A DNA stretch of 64,000 bases, taken from contig NZ_CAKLPZ010000003.1 of the NCBI RefSeq assembly GCF_923081025.1, positions 62,001 through 126,000 on the forward strand, given 5' to 3'. Positions 9,301 through 18,972 of this stretch are shown piece after piece; within the stretch, counting starts at the first letter, position 1, and the number at the start of each line of letters is the position of its first letter. The DNA comes from Neolewinella maritima (GTDB taxonomy: Bacteria > Bacteroidota > Bacteroidia > Chitinophagales > Saprospiraceae). The notes under the pieces were generated by a model. That model worked only from the letters and a program-made list of their open reading frames with translations. It searched no databases and was not told the origin of the DNA. The position numbers and the translations under genes are program-made.

Positions 9301-9361
9301 GATAGGGCGTTTGGAGTATGAACGAATGAAGCGCTCTGTGTTCGTAAAATAAAAAATACAT
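6356..9361 (-). CDS. SF2 DEAD/DEAH helicase with C-terminal membrane anchor
   Basis: A 1001-residue superfamily 2 helicase/translocase. RecA1 has the Walker A motif PPGAGKT (about 60-66), the Walker B box DECHH (147-151) and TATPP (175-179). RecA2 has the GTKSLLGEGWDAP and QMRGRAIR motifs, the latter with the arginine-finger signature. The two RecA domains are separated by a large insert (about 210-480). Unusually, residues about 715-765 and 790-835 form four hydrophobic segments, followed by a soluble domain of about 165 residues. The helicase should therefore be tethered to the inner membrane, next to two DUF3592 membrane proteins encoded in the same overlapping operon. Translation may start at the ATG at 9361 or at a GTG near 9292. 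Substrate and role are unknown. Confidence 0.82.
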   Translation of the reverse strand: MYFLFYEHRALHSFILQTPYLPSVTPPLLTFKYPWRAYQARILGRLELYRDDRKIHVVAPPGAGKTVLGLEIMRRIGKRALVLAPSLTIRAQWTERYIRDFGADEAHISNDLYAPGALTIVTYQAMYAYHEKMGTDGLDWAEVLVVDECHHLRREWWRVLDGVMERYQPELVALTATPPYDVSGVEWRRYHSFCGEIDEEISIPELVASGDLCPHQDFIYPILPPPGESRLITEWQQRKDALLELVHTRGELAYFVRQHPWLADPEAHYEDIFATPEYFTALLSILRAQGSEPPATALGVLHGETTLAPALDDHWLTLFLQRALRDDDYFTSDRGRDLLRPYKRALSAMGAWHDGKLHLAAALPPASGAEAEQLESPQAKLDAMTKIAAFESDALVNELRMVILTDNIYDEFLPTTEHDRRALTRVGTVPVFETLRRQEGAYYRDTLCILTGSLVVIPQAAEHRLLEIAYDQLPDQRVIKTAPLFPDSKYVVVDTGTLANKYAVGWLTQLFMEGLIHIIVGTKSLLGEGWDAPVVNSLVLANRVGSFVLSNQMRGRAIRTVRGQPDKTANIWHPMIVHPTVRRGGPDVDRMRRRFRGFAGPRLDGKPAIQNGLERYSLLFTAPAGAPTETQQQLLPADRSYSTTDAEAMTALRRVSLQRATERSQLAERWTEALGAGTQLVEAIRPPQERYYERKDPLTLHYRESIDRHVEEQYRLLLLNMKVATMVSLLVGTIVAAVLARVALPLLIVSGVLAVIAVPAGVYFYRHFAALRRQVAGRLSDPNRNPAFDRELKLRPYVVFPLLFALLLLPFGYVASLSVLTVYSLWMAGCALRSPVQRRNEAVRRHTLLSNTRERLLSYGKALAGALGAGEHFHVASPDNLKLEEEGDEQFLYLSDAEHHDSQLFASSLAELMSPIDNPRYLLRLKLPDDWTRGEYYLAVPGSLGTRKDAEALAGALGESVDQEFEAIYTREPAGRLHLLTARLQASSKTEELARREMLWR

Positions 9362-9660
9362 GCTTCGCGCACGCTAGACCTACCATTCCCATTTAGCCCC
9401 GGGTAATTCATTGTGCCCGGCATGTCACTTCATAAGAAGGTCTTCCAAAGGGTCGGTGACCCATAGACAGAAATAAACGTATAGCTGGACATATGTCTTG
9501 ACATGGTAAAGCTATATTAATCGGTATATAATCAAGCTTGAACTACCCATATACTAACTATATACTCTAAATAGAGCACTATTGGCTAAAAGTGAGATAC
9601 AGCCGCGCGGAATTCTATACCTTTGGCCTCGCATTTACATCACATTCACGTACTGGTATT
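9362..9660. other. AT-rich divergent intergenic region
   Basis: About 300 bp between the minus-strand helicase operon and the plus-strand secreted-protein gene. It is clearly more AT-rich than its surroundings, with many TATA-like steps at 9500-9575. No gene or RNA fold was recognised. A TAnnTTTG box at 9618-9625 is the only specific signal noted. Confidence 0.5.
9618..9625 (+). promoter_or_regulatory. Candidate Bacteroidota -7 box (TACCTTTG)
   Basis: TACCTTTG matches the TAnnTTTG -7 consensus and lies 35 bp before the ATG at 9661, leaving a short 5' UTR. No TTG element was found at the expected 19-21 bp upstream, so the call rests on the -7 box alone. Confidence 0.4.
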
Positions 9661-10578
9661 ATGAGAGTTATCCTCACCGGCCTGATGGCCCTATTTATGT
9701 TATTTCCCCTAATGGGGCAAATGGCCAACACCAAAAAAGCCTTTGCTGAGGTCAAACGTAGCAAGATCATTCTGGGCCTGTCTGGCAATGAGGCCGTAGA
9801 CAACACCCTACGTACGGCCGTCGATAGCTTCTTCCGCTTTGCCCGCGTAGTGGAGGAATTGCCCTACAAGGATGCCCTGGCAAAAGCCCACAAGGACGAC
9901 CGTATGATGGTCCTTTATCTGGATCAGCTTCGGTCGGAGACGACGCTTGCCTCGAACAGTCTCAATGGCAGTGGGGCGCTGGTTACCAGTTGGATTCCCG
10001 GCCCGGCCAGCCGCAGTGCCGTCCTCACCATTAGCGCGGGAAAGAACCTGAAGAAGAACATGATGGCCTACGTAGCGCTGCCGCTGGGAGATGACGACGA
10101 GCTACCCGCCGCGGCCGTGCACTTCGGCGTAGCTACGCTGGAAGACATGGCCCGCACCATCAACCGTGCCCCCAAAAAGCCTGCGCAGTACTACAAGGAA
10201 ACCATTGAAAAGCGGGGTCGCAGGCTAAAAACCAAAACGCTCTACGTGCTTGATCAAGTCTTCGAAAAGAAGTATTCCGCCGAAGAATTTATCGATACCT
10301 ATGGCTTCGAGGTGAAGGTCGTGGGGCTAGCGCGTTGGTCAGAGGTAATTCTCAATCAGGAGGAAGGAGCAGCCTACGCTATTGTCAGTCCCGTGCCCCT
10401 GGGTGGACGCCACGTGTACGTCCACTACCTGGTCGACGCGTCTTCGGGCCAAACCATGGGCGCAGCCTATCCCGCCGTTGCCCTCAGCCTCGGTCCGGTC
10501 AATCTTTCCAAGGGCAATTCCTTCACCATGAATAAAAAGGTGGCCAAGTTGTACCACGAGGCAGCTGCCGGTAAGTAG
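9661..10578 (+). CDS. Secreted protein of unknown function
   Basis: A 305-residue protein starting at ATG 9661, where a good signal peptide begins (MRVILTGLMALFMLFPLMGQ). The frame stays open 69 nt further upstream, but that extension has no signal-peptide character. The mature part has Lys-rich segments (about 165-210) and alternating beta/alpha patterns, with no motif I recognise. The small residues before Q suggest a Sec signal-peptidase site. The codon use is slightly less GC-rich than that of its neighbours. It stands alone after an AT-rich intergenic region. Function not assigned. Confidence 0.7.
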   Translation: MRVILTGLMALFMLFPLMGQMANTKKAFAEVKRSKIILGLSGNEAVDNTLRTAVDSFFRFARVVEELPYKDALAKAHKDDRMMVLYLDQLRSETTLASNSLNGSGALVTSWIPGPASRSAVLTISAGKNLKKNMMAYVALPLGDDDELPAAAVHFGVATLEDMARTINRAPKKPAQYYKETIEKRGRRLKTKTLYVLDQVFEKKYSAEEFIDTYGFEVKVVGLARWSEVILNQEEGAAYAIVSPVPLGGRHVYVHYLVDASSGQTMGAAYPAVALSLGPVNLSKGNSFTMNKKVAKLYHEAAAGK

Positions 10579-10615
10579 GACAAAACTTCCTAGCCCCCCG
10601 GCAGTTTACCCACCC

Positions 10616-11482
10616 ATGCCCAAACTCCGCCTCTCCTTCCCCTGGTTCGACCGCCGGGCCTTCCCCGTACTGGCCGTTGTCGTGGCCGGACTCTACCTGC
10701 TCGAGGAAGTCTTCACGCTGCGCGAGCAGCAGCACGGCAAGGTAAAACGCACGGTGATTAATACCGCCGTTGCGGCTAGCGGATTCACCGTTGCCCGGCT
10801 GGCCTTGCTGCCGATCATGGTGTACGCCGGAGAGTGGGCGGACCGCCGCCGCTTCGGCCTCATCCAGTGGCTGCCACTGCCGCGCTGGGCCGGCTACGCT
10901 ATTGGAGCGTTACTGCTCGACTACACCAACTACCTGTGGCATACCCTGACCCACCGCATGCCGCTGCTGTACCGCTTCCACCGCGTACACCATTCCGATC
11001 TGGATATGGACGTGACCACCGGCTTCCGCTTCCACCTGGGCGAGCAGGTATTCTCGATCGTATACCGCGGCGGAATGATCGCGCTCACCGGGGCACCGGC
11101 CGACCTGGTCCTGGGCTACGAGGCAATCTTCGAAGGTTGCACCGCTTTCCACCACAGCAACCTGCGCCTGCCGCCCAGCGTGGAAGCCGCCCTGTCGCGG
11201 ATCATGATCACCCCCAGTGCCCACGGTATCCACCACAGCGTGGTGCGCGATGAGTTCGACTCCAATTACGGCGTGGTGTTCAGCTTCTGGGACCGCCTGC
11301 ACGGGTCGCACCGCACGGACGTACCGCAGGAGCAGATCACCATCGGCATACCCGCCTGGCAAGATCCGGCGGAGCTCACGGTACCGAAACTCCACACGAT
11401 GCCACTAGCCGCTATACGCCCGTGGCAGCTACCCGACGGACAGCTGCCACGAAGCAGAAAACTGATATCAGATCTAGCCTAG
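10616..11482 (+). CDS. Sterol desaturase/fatty acid hydroxylase family protein
   Basis: A 288-residue integral membrane di-iron enzyme of the fatty acid hydroxylase superfamily. The histidine boxes are present in order: HTLTHRMP with FHRVHHSD (about 105-125), HHSN (about 178) and HGIHHSVV (about 201). Four to five hydrophobic segments precede and separate them. The family hydroxylates or desaturates lipids; the substrate is not predictable. Its stop codon overlaps the convergent stop of the next gene through a shared CTAG. A second, divergent member of the family is encoded at 45827-46633. Confidence 0.88.
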   Translation: MPKLRLSFPWFDRRAFPVLAVVVAGLYLLEEVFTLREQQHGKVKRTVINTAVAASGFTVARLALLPIMVYAGEWADRRRFGLIQWLPLPRWAGYAIGALLLDYTNYLWHTLTHRMPLLYRFHRVHHSDLDMDVTTGFRFHLGEQVFSIVYRGGMIALTGAPADLVLGYEAIFEGCTAFHHSNLRLPPSVEAALSRIMITPSAHGIHHSVVRDEFDSNYGVVFSFWDRLHGSHRTDVPQEQITIGIPAWQDPAELTVPKLHTMPLAAIRPWQLPDGQLPRSRKLISDLA

Positions 11483-13554
11483 CTGGTCGCAGGCTCCAGG
11501 GCGAAGGCCGCCAGGTCGGAGGCATTGAAGCTGCTGAGGGTCGTCGAGCCGTTCGTGTGCAATCCGTACACGCCCAGGTGCTCGGCAAAGGCCGCCTGGT
11601 CGCAGCCCCGTAGCAGCCGCTTCACGCTGACCTCTTCACTATACGTTCCACCGGCCAGGGTGTAGCCATCGGTAGTGCTGGCGAGTACAAAGCCGCGGGT
11701 ATCCGCCTCGGCCAGCGGATCGCTGCTGGTGCCGCGCTGCACGTTGAAGTTGAACACCGCAAAGTCATTGGGGTGACTGGCCTCGAAGCGGAAGGTAGCC
11801 TCGGAGGTCTGCTTGTCGTTATACGTCACGAACCCACACTCGGTACTGGCCCTGTTACCGTCTACGGCGATGTTGTAGATCCGGGCGGTACAGCGCTGGT
11901 TGTCCACCCGCATCCGCATCCGGAAGGCACCGTGGGCTACTCCGTCGGCGGGCAGCAGGTAGCCGGGCTCGGCGGGTTCCGACCGTCCGGCCAGCATATC
12001 GTCGGTCAGGTGGAAGGGGTTGGCGGGCAGTCCGCTGACGTTGCCGTCCTTGTCCAGCAGTTCGAATTTGAATTCGTACAGACCGTCGCTGGGTAGGCCC
12101 GCGGAGTCGAAGCTGGCGGTAATGGTGTTCTGGCTGAGCCACTCCGCGGTGGGGTTACCGGATACCTCCGCCACCTTGGGCGACACCGGAGGAATACGGT
12201 AGCCCACCACGCCGTCGGGTACCTCATGCAGCTGGTAGTGTCGGGTCATGAAGATGGTGTTGCCGCCTATCTCCACCTCGATGGTGTAGGGTTTCCGGAG
12301 CTTGGCCTCGGTCAGTGGCTTCCAGGAGGTAGCTGCCGCTACGAGCTTGTCGTTGTGGGTGCGGCGGTACATCCAGCGAAAGTAGCGCGCCTCGTTGTTG
12401 GGGAACCCGCTGCCGAACTGCACCCGGAAGGAGAGGTCGCTGGCAAAGGGCCGCACCTGCCGCCCGGCCAGTCCGTAGGATCCTAGACCGGAGGTAGCGA
12501 AGTTCGTCAGGCCCACCGTCCGGAAGGTTTCGGAGTTATAGGGGATGGTAGCCGAGAAGCGCTGCTGGATGCTCCGCACGTTGGTGGCCGTACCGACGGT
12601 CTTGATCCAGGCCACCTGTCCGGTCACCGCCCGTTCGCAGGTCAGGGGTACCCGGGGGTCGGTGATGTGCAGACCCACCTCCTTACCGCAGCGGTAATTC
12701 CAGTGCGTATTGCAGTGGATGGGCGGACGGTAGACGGTACGCAGCGTCCCGTCGATCGGGAACTCTACCCAAAAGTACAGATCGGGCACGTCGCCCCCCC
12801 GCTGGTAGAAGAAGGGCGCCTCGAAGCGGCCGTTGCGGTCGGTCCGGGCCGTGCGCAGTTCATCGCAGCGGTAGAAGTAGTTCCAGTAGCGGGGCAGCAG
12901 GCAGAGGTAGGGCCGCAGCACGTCGAGGTGGGCGGTCAGCAGGTTGCGGATGCCGCTAGCGTCCGCGCGCCGGAGCTGACCGTGTAGTTGCGGAGCAGCC
13001 TTCGCCAGTTTAATGGGTGGTTCCGGCAGCGGGGGCTGCGGGGGAGTGGGAAGTATGCCCCGGGGCGGCGGGGGAAGCGGATCGGGCAGCTTTGGGATCA
13101 GGCGGTCCCGCAGGTCCAGTACGAGCCTGTCGGAGAGCTGGGGGATCCGCTTCAGGAGGGGATCTACCTCGCAGACGTGCACGGTGGCACCGCAGATGGG
13201 CCGCTCCTCGCGCCGTCCGTCGATGATGAACGTTTTGGTCACCTTACCGCGGGCATTGCAGCGCACCCACCGCCAGCGGTCGATGAGTCCGTCGGGGATC
13301 CGATTGGTGGCCAGCAGGCGGCCGTTGGCTACCCGCAGGACCGGTTCGTAGGCTTCGGCGCGCTCCAGCCGCTCGACGGTAAGCTCCTCATCCACGGCCC
13401 CCTCCGGAGGCTCGGGTAGTACGAACACGCGCGCGATCTCGGCACCGTCCTCCGACTGCTCGAAGGCGATTTCCTGACCATTGACGGACTGCTTTTCCAG
13501 TAGCTGCCCCTCCTGGTCAAATGCATAGGCTATAGTAGTGGGAGTAGACGACAT
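11479..13554 (-). CDS. Large hypothetical protein with Pro-rich linker
   Basis: A 691-residue protein without signal peptide or membrane helices. A Cys-containing N-terminal part (about 1-150, with RWVRCNARGK and ICGATVHVCEVDP) is followed by a striking proline-rich linker (about 155-182). A middle region (about 215-320) has a YFYRCDEL/TDRNGRFEAPF pattern reminiscent of transthyretin/carboxypeptidase-regulatory beta-sandwiches. The C-terminal half is beta-rich. I cannot assign a function; an Ig-like or transthyretin-like fold in the middle is only an impression. The gene is monocistronic, and the preceding 320 bp are AT-rich with small inverted repeats. Confidence 0.7.
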   Translation of the reverse strand: MSSTPTTIAYAFDQEGQLLEKQSVNGQEIAFEQSEDGAEIARVFVLPEPPEGAVDEELTVERLERAEAYEPVLRVANGRLLATNRIPDGLIDRWRWVRCNARGKVTKTFIIDGRREERPICGATVHVCEVDPLLKRIPQLSDRLVLDLRDRLIPKLPDPLPPPPRGILPTPPQPPLPEPPIKLAKAAPQLHGQLRRADASGIRNLLTAHLDVLRPYLCLLPRYWNYFYRCDELRTARTDRNGRFEAPFFYQRGGDVPDLYFWVEFPIDGTLRTVYRPPIHCNTHWNYRCGKEVGLHITDPRVPLTCERAVTGQVAWIKTVGTATNVRSIQQRFSATIPYNSETFRTVGLTNFATSGLGSYGLAGRQVRPFASDLSFRVQFGSGFPNNEARYFRWMYRRTHNDKLVAAATSWKPLTEAKLRKPYTIEVEIGGNTIFMTRHYQLHEVPDGVVGYRIPPVSPKVAEVSGNPTAEWLSQNTITASFDSAGLPSDGLYEFKFELLDKDGNVSGLPANPFHLTDDMLAGRSEPAEPGYLLPADGVAHGAFRMRMRVDNQRCTARIYNIAVDGNRASTECGFVTYNDKQTSEATFRFEASHPNDFAVFNFNVQRGTSSDPLAEADTRGFVLASTTDGYTLAGGTYSEEVSVKRLLRGCDQAAFAEHLGVYGLHTNGSTTLSSFNASDLAAFALEPATS

Positions 13555-13875
13555 AATGACGACGGGTTTTGATTCTCCCGTTTATGCAATCCGTCAGTTG
13601 TGCGTTACAACTTATACGTATATTTTACAGGGGTATATGTATCAGTTTGTTACTCAATACATGTGCTCAATGGGAAATGTAAATAGTGTATATACAACAT
13701 GCCGGGCGGGGCCGCAGGTGCGATGCGGTCTACCCCGTTGAATCAGAACGAAATCCGAACTACCGCTATATGCTTGCCTGCGTCGTTGAATACCGGTAAT
13801 ACATCGTGTCGACCTATCAATGACCGGAATGAAGCTTCTATTGCAGTGCATTTCTAACCGGTCCTTCGGATAGGC
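13555..13875. other. AT-rich intergenic region with dispersed repeat
   Basis: No gene is visible here. The half near 13600-13700 is AT-rich. It contains a small inverted repeat GTTGT-n5-ACAAC (13597-13611) upstream of the minus-strand 691-residue gene and one copy of the GC-rich dispersed repeat at 13704-13728. Confidence 0.5.
13704..13728 (-). repeat. GC-rich dispersed repeat, intergenic
   Basis: Reverse copy GGGCGGGGCCGCAGGTGCGA in an otherwise AT-rich gap. Confidence 0.65.
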
Positions 13876-14330
13876 CTATAGTTTCTTCCAGAATACCACC
13901 TTATCCTCTCCCGCCGCGTAGAATTCTCGGATGCGGGCCTCCTCCGTATACGCTAGCTTGTGGGAGAGGGAACGGGTGCGGGCAAATACCGCCAGTCCGG
14001 AGGTTTCTACCAGAAGGATGCGCTGCCCGGTCTGCCGCAGCGCGTTTTCCACGTAGGTCATGAGCCGGCTGCCGATGCCCCGGCCCTGCATACTGGGGTG
14101 CACCGCGATGAGGTAGATGTTGTAGGTGCCCTCGGTCATTGCTTCCGGGGCATAGTACACGATCCCGTCCACCTGCTCTCCGGTGACGTGGACCAGCTAC
14201 TGCTAATCGGTGACTCGGTCGGACAGAAAGTCATCGGTCATCTCGTCGAGTAGCTCCCCGGGAAAGAGCGTGGAGCATCGAGTAGGGCGCGGACTGAAGG
14301 AAGGTCATGTGCCAGTAGCGGTCTGATCAT
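13876..14330 (-). pseudogene. Decayed GNAT N-acetyltransferase
   Basis: The 3' part (13876-14196) encodes a clear GNAT core including the acetyl-CoA loop (PSMQGRGIGSRL). Upstream homologous coding continues to an ATG at 14330 (MIRPLLAHDLPSVRALLD). It is broken by a frameshift near 14270, between ALLDAPR and LFPGELLDEM, and by two in-frame TAG codons at 14203-14205 and 14197-14199. A shortened ORF could still start at an internal ATG (14172), but it would lack the first beta strands of the fold. I therefore call it a pseudogene. Confidence 0.8.
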
Positions 14331-14427
14331 GGGATAAAGGTCCACTTCTGCTGCATACTATTCTATTCGATAGCAGGAGGTGCGTAGATATCCGGTTATA
14401 CACTATACGATCAGGTAACAGCAGCTC

Positions 14428-14447
14428 GGACCGGAGGCCACTCGACC
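14428..14447 (+). repeat. Dispersed 20-bp repeat, copy 2
   Basis: Identical over 20 bp to the right arm of the hairpin at 5112-5191 and to the copy at 38471-38490. Here no full left arm is present. Confidence 0.75.
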
Positions 14448-14492
14448 GAAGCTCCTACCGTCAACCTTTGCTGGTAGCGAGCCTTTTCTTTC

Positions 14493-14517
14493 CACCGCAC
14501 CCGCGGCCCCGCCCCCC
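14493..14517 (+). repeat. GC-rich dispersed repeat, intergenic
   Basis: Forward copy starting CACCGCACCCGCGGCCCCGC in the gap before the YyaL-like gene. Confidence 0.7.
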
Positions 14518-14549
14518 AATGCCCGCCTAAACCCCCCTAACCCCTTCCC

Positions 14550-16543
<1,994 letters not shown>

Positions 16544-16547
<4 letters not shown>

Positions 16548-17524
16548 CCCGACAGCTATTCTTCTTTGTCTGTTTACTGGTAGCCGGAACCGCCCCGATA
16601 GCTGTCGGGGCGCAGCAATTTGCGCAGTACAGTCTGTTTTGGCTCGACCCGGTGCAGTTCAACCCCGCCTACGCCGGACTGGACAATAGCCTCAGCGTCA
16701 CGGCCTCCTACCGGGCGCAGTGGACCGGACTGGACGGACAGCCTACCGGACAGCGCGTCAGCGCGCACCTCCCCGTCTACTTTCTGAGCAGTGGCTTCGG
16801 CGTCGAGGGCGAGCGGGACGAGATCGGTGCCCGTACGATGAACCGCTTCGGGGCCAGCTGGAACTACCAGCTGGTGCGCCCCACGGCGGTGTGGTCGGTC
16901 GGCCTGTCGGCCCGCTACCAGCAGATGAGCCTAAACGGCGCCCTGCTACGCAGTACCGACGGACTGTATGACGAGCCGGGCGTGATCGTACACAATGACG
17001 ACCTCATCCCCACCGGCACGGAGGGGGCGGGTACGCTGACCATCGCCGCCGGACTCTACTACCAGGCCGAGCGGCTGGAGGGCGGCCTCTCCGTACGCAA
17101 CCTTAATGAGGGTACCATCACGTATCCCGGGCTAGACTACCAGCTGGGGCGGCAGTACCACGGCTACCTGCGGGCGCGCTTCGACGTGCTGCGGGCCTGG
17201 GACGTTTCACCGATGCTCTTTGCGGTCAGTGACGGCACGCAGCACCAGCTCAGTTTCGGGGGCATTGCGCGCTACAATGAAAATATCTTCGCGGGCGCGG
17301 CCTACCGGGGCTACAATAATGCTACCTCGGATGCGATTGTATTAATGGCCGGACTGAACCTGAGCGATAAGATTTCCGTAGCGTATGCATACGACCTCAC
17401 GCTTTCGGAACTGCGCACGGTGCAGGACGGCAGCCACGAGATCAGCCTGAAGTACAATCTGCGGCAGCGCATCGGAGCGGGTATCCCGCCACCCGTGATC
17501 TTTAATCCCCGCACCAAACAGTAG
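16544..17524 (+). CDS. PorP/SprF family type IX secretion membrane protein
   Basis: A 326-residue outer-membrane beta-barrel protein with an N-terminal signal peptide (cleavage around VGAQQ). It has the hallmark PorP/SprF start of the mature chain, [18 protein letters not shown], followed by alternating amphipathic strands. Members assist T9SS secretion or surface anchoring, including gliding adhesins in Flavobacteria. It is followed after 150 bp by gldK on the same strand, a classic T9SS neighbourhood. Window-wide T9SS cargo (two sorting-domain proteins) fits the assignment. Confidence 0.88.
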
Positions 17525-17674
17525 GGGCTTTGTCGGCCTGCCGCCCTTCAGACGACTGCGGCACGTTAAACTTAGCGTTACCCGCTGCCTAACGTACTAA
17601 CTATGTTTTTACCTTCGTTTCGTACTTGTCCTTCCCCTCCTTCGAAAACCAAGCCGCATCCCACGGCCACCCGC

Positions 17675-18907
17675 ATGAAAAACTTTCTACATACCGTACT
17701 AGCTGTTTCCGCGCTGGCCCTGATGCTCTCCAGCTGCGGCGGTAGCAAAGAAACCGGCGAGCTCGTCGGCTCCCTCGATCGACCCACCTGGAAGGGTGTA
17801 CAGCCTTACGGCATGGTCTACGTACCGGCCGGTACCGTCCACGTCGGCAACAGCGACCAGGATATCACGGGTACCTTCATCCAGCGTCCCAAGTCCGTGA
17901 CCATCAACGGCTTTTACATGGACGATACCGAGATCTCCAACAACGAGTACCGGCAGTTCATGGAGTGGGTACGCGACTCGATCGCCCACGTCATCCTCGG
18001 TGACGTAGACGAGAACGGCAACATCGACTGGGAACTCCCCATCGACTACGGCGATGAGGCCCTGTCCGAACTGTACCTCGAAGAGTACTACGCCGGCAAG
18101 AAGCAGGTCAACACCAACCTCTACGAATACACCTACTCTGAAGTCGACTGGACGGAAGCCTCCATGGCCCGCCCCCGCGGCGAAGACGGCAACGGCATCA
18201 CGCCCTACATCTCCGAGAAGACCGTCAATGTATATCCCGATACGCTGGTCTGGGTCCGTGACTTCGCCTACGCCTACAACGAGCCCATGACCCGGGTCTA
18301 CTTCAGCCACCCGGCCTACGATAACTTCCCCGTAGTGGGTATCGACTGGCACATGGCCCGCGCCTTCTCCTTCTGGCGCACCACGCTGTGGAATCAGTAC
18401 AACGAAGAAGCGCTCATCGAGCAGTTCCGCCTGCCCACCGAGTACGAATTTGAATACGCCGCTCGCGGCGGCAAGCAGAGCGCGCCCTACCCCTGGGGTG
18501 GCCCCTACACCCGCAACTCGAAGGGCTGTCTGCTGGCTAACTTCAAGCCCGGCCGCGGCAACTACGCTGATGACGGTGGCTCCTACACCGTACCCGTCGA
18601 TGCCTACTACCCCAACGACTACGGCCTCTACAACATGGCCGGCAACGTAGCCGAGTGGACCATCACCTCCTTCCAGGAAAACGCCACCGGCTTCGTCCAC
18701 GACTTCAACCCCGATATCCGCTACAACGCCAAGGACGACGATCCGATCTCCTATAAGCGTAAGGTGATCCGCGGCGGTAGCTGGAAAGACATCAGCTTCT
18801 ACCTCCAGAACGGCACCCGTACCTTCGAATACCAGGATACGACGAAGTCCTACATCGGTTTCCGCAACGTGATGTCCTTCACCGGTCGCTCGATCAACGA
18901 TTTCTAG
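17675..18907 (+). CDS. gldK: T9SS/gliding lipoprotein GldK
   Basis: A 411-residue lipoprotein with signal peptide and lipobox (LMLSSCGG; ATG at 17675, while the frame upstream lacks signal character). It has a formylglycine-generating-enzyme-like fold: PYGMVYVPAGTVHVGNSDQD, FYMDDTEISNNEYRQFMEW, FRLPTEYEFEYAARGG, NVAEWT and VIRGGSWKD. The N-terminal GELVG and the long spacer between the second and third blocks match GldK, which with GldN forms the periplasmic ring of the T9SS. gldL, gldM and gldN do not follow here. A terminator (18931-18963) closes the transcript. Confidence 0.85.
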   Translation: MKNFLHTVLAVSALALMLSSCGGSKETGELVGSLDRPTWKGVQPYGMVYVPAGTVHVGNSDQDITGTFIQRPKSVTINGFYMDDTEISNNEYRQFMEWVRDSIAHVILGDVDENGNIDWELPIDYGDEALSELYLEEYYAGKKQVNTNLYEYTYSEVDWTEASMARPRGEDGNGITPYISEKTVNVYPDTLVWVRDFAYAYNEPMTRVYFSHPAYDNFPVVGIDWHMARAFSFWRTTLWNQYNEEALIEQFRLPTEYEFEYAARGGKQSAPYPWGGPYTRNSKGCLLANFKPGRGNYADDGGSYTVPVDAYYPNDYGLYNMAGNVAEWTITSFQENATGFVHDFNPDIRYNAKDDDPISYKRKVIRGGSWKDISFYLQNGTRTFEYQDTTKSYIGFRNVMSFTGRSINDF

Positions 18908-18930
18908 GAAGGCCCCCCTTCCTTACCTTA

Positions 18931-18963
18931 ACGGCCGCTCCGATCATCCGGGGCGGCCGTTTT
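18931..18963 (+). terminator. Rho-independent terminator after gldK
   Basis: ACGGCCGCTCC and GGGGCGGCCGT pair over 11 bp (one G-T wobble) around an 8-nt loop and are followed by TTT. It lies 23 bp after the gldK stop and ends before queG. Confidence 0.8.
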
Positions 18964-18972
18964 GCGTCTACC

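Larger units (their letters stand above)
14331..14549. other. Intergenic region carrying two dispersed repeats
   Basis: No gene. Contains the 20-bp repeat GGACCGGAGGCCACTCGACC (14428-14447), a GC-rich dispersed repeat copy (14493-14517) and a C-rich CCCCCTAACCCC tract immediately before the YyaL-like start codon at 14550. Confidence 0.6.

Noticed and set aside
13555-13875. tRNA gene in AT-rich gap
   Set aside because: No acceptor-stem pairing, TTCGA-type arm or CCA end was found on either strand.
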